DNA from: Nitrosomonas communis
Lineage (GTDB): Bacteria > Pseudomonadota > Gammaproteobacteria > Burkholderiales > Nitrosomonadaceae
Assembly (NCBI RefSeq): GCF_001007935.1
Contig: NZ_CP011451.1
Span: forward strand, 2,480,001 to 2,544,000
DNA: 64,000 nucleotides
Reading direction: 5' to 3'
This document shows positions 63,737-64,000 of this stretch, in pieces. Both the position numbers and the translations under genes were made by a program. Under the pieces are notes generated by a model. It made no database searches, had not been told where the DNA came from, and was given only the letters and a program-made list of their open reading frames with translations. The number at the start of each line of letters is the position of its first letter. Positions within the stretch are counted from its first letter, which is position 1.

Positions 63737-64000
63737 ATGAATCATCATCTGAAAAAAGCTTTCTTTGAAACTCAAGCTAAGACGCAACAAGAGCGCGTCA
63801 AGCAAACCGACCGATCTGTCCAAACCAGTCAGTCCGACAGTCAGGCGGAGATGTTTGCCAATCGTTTACGCAAAAATCTGAAGAAACTAACGAGATGGGC
63901 CAAACAGAATCAGGTGTATTGCTACCGATTATACGATGCTGATTTGCCGGAATACTCGGTAGCAATAGACCTTTATCAAGGTGAGCAAACCTGGGTCAAT
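63737..64000 (+). CDS. 23S rRNA methyltransferase, RlmK/RlmL C-terminal type (partial)
   Basis: The gene is cut by the window end after 88 codons. After a Gln/Ser/Thr-rich N-terminus of about 38 residues it enters the RlmK domain with [20 protein letters not shown], then [19 protein letters not shown], which matches the C-terminal half of RlmL (RlmKL). The in-frame stop at 63725-63727 shows that it starts here, so the THUMP/RlmL half is absent or encoded elsewhere. It probably methylates G2069 of 23S rRNA. Confidence 0.8.
   Translation, partial: MNHHLKKAFFETQAKTQQERVKQTDRSVQTSQSDSQAEMFANRLRKNLKKLTRWAKQNQVYCYRLYDADLPEYSVAIDLYQGEQTWVN

Overview
The window looks like a chromosomal segment of a betaproteobacterium, most probably a Nitrosomonas-type ammonia oxidiser (family Nitrosomonadaceae). 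This is inferred from the low-GC core genes, the gene sets (rimP-nusA-infB-rbfA-truB, a complete ccmABCDEFGHI operon, the dacA-dat-ybeD-lipB-lipA cluster, DUF3422, hslO) and their protein wording. No amo/hao genes are present to prove it. No rRNA, tRNA or CRISPR array was found.

Layout. 0-1.8 kb: gene-poor DNA with a dispersed repeat and one 39-residue membrane protein. 1.8-8.0 kb: translation/transcription operon rimP-nusA-infB-rbfA, then truB, which apparently starts at AUU. 8.2-15.4 kb: cytochrome c maturation (System I) operon with its own promoter, ccmA to ccmI. 15.4-18.1 kb: bcp, convergent mdh and a DUF2726 protein. 18.6-22.6 kb: a visibly GC-richer pair, trehalohydrolase (treZ) plus a glycogen-debranching-type enzyme, probably imported. 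22.7-24.3 kb: a copper-storage-like gene broken by one stop codon, then 1.2 kb of gene-poor DNA carrying three terminator-like hairpins. 24.3-28.2 kb: lipA, lipB, ybeD, class IV aminotransferase and D,D-carboxypeptidase, all on the minus strand. 28.5-30.2 kb: an hsdM relic and an exported amidohydrolase.

30.4-39.4 kb is the defence island, all on the minus strand. In transcription order it reads hsdR, hsdS, OLD-family ATPase/TOPRIM nuclease, UvrD-like helicase, hsdM. The two middle genes overlap by 8 nt and match the GajA/GajB (Gabija) pair in domains, order and size, so a Gabija-like module appears nested inside a type I restriction-modification operon. hsdM and hsdR also carry short palindromic repeats read in frame as protein. 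These repeats occur nowhere else in the window, which suggests the island was imported as a unit.

39.5-49.6 kb: hrpA, a hotdog thioesterase with a 96-bp tandem duplication at its 3' end, a DUF72 protein, dinB, and a two-gene ovothiol operon (ovoA plus a PLP sulfoxide lyase, ovoB-like). 49.6-53.7 kb: a stand-alone TIR-domain protein, an NhaC antiporter and a histidine kinase fused behind a shortened receiver domain. 54.0-56.5 kb: rpsO-pnp with promoter and terminator. 56.8-60.4 kb is an IS-rich scar: a frameshifted ISAs1-family element, a truncated IS982-family element, a small hydrophilic protein and relics of other genes. 60.4-64 kb: DUF3422, an hslO (Hsp33) gene whose zinc-switch cysteines are partly replaced, AT-rich DNA with DnaA-box matches, and the start of an RlmK-type rRNA methyltransferase cut by the window end.
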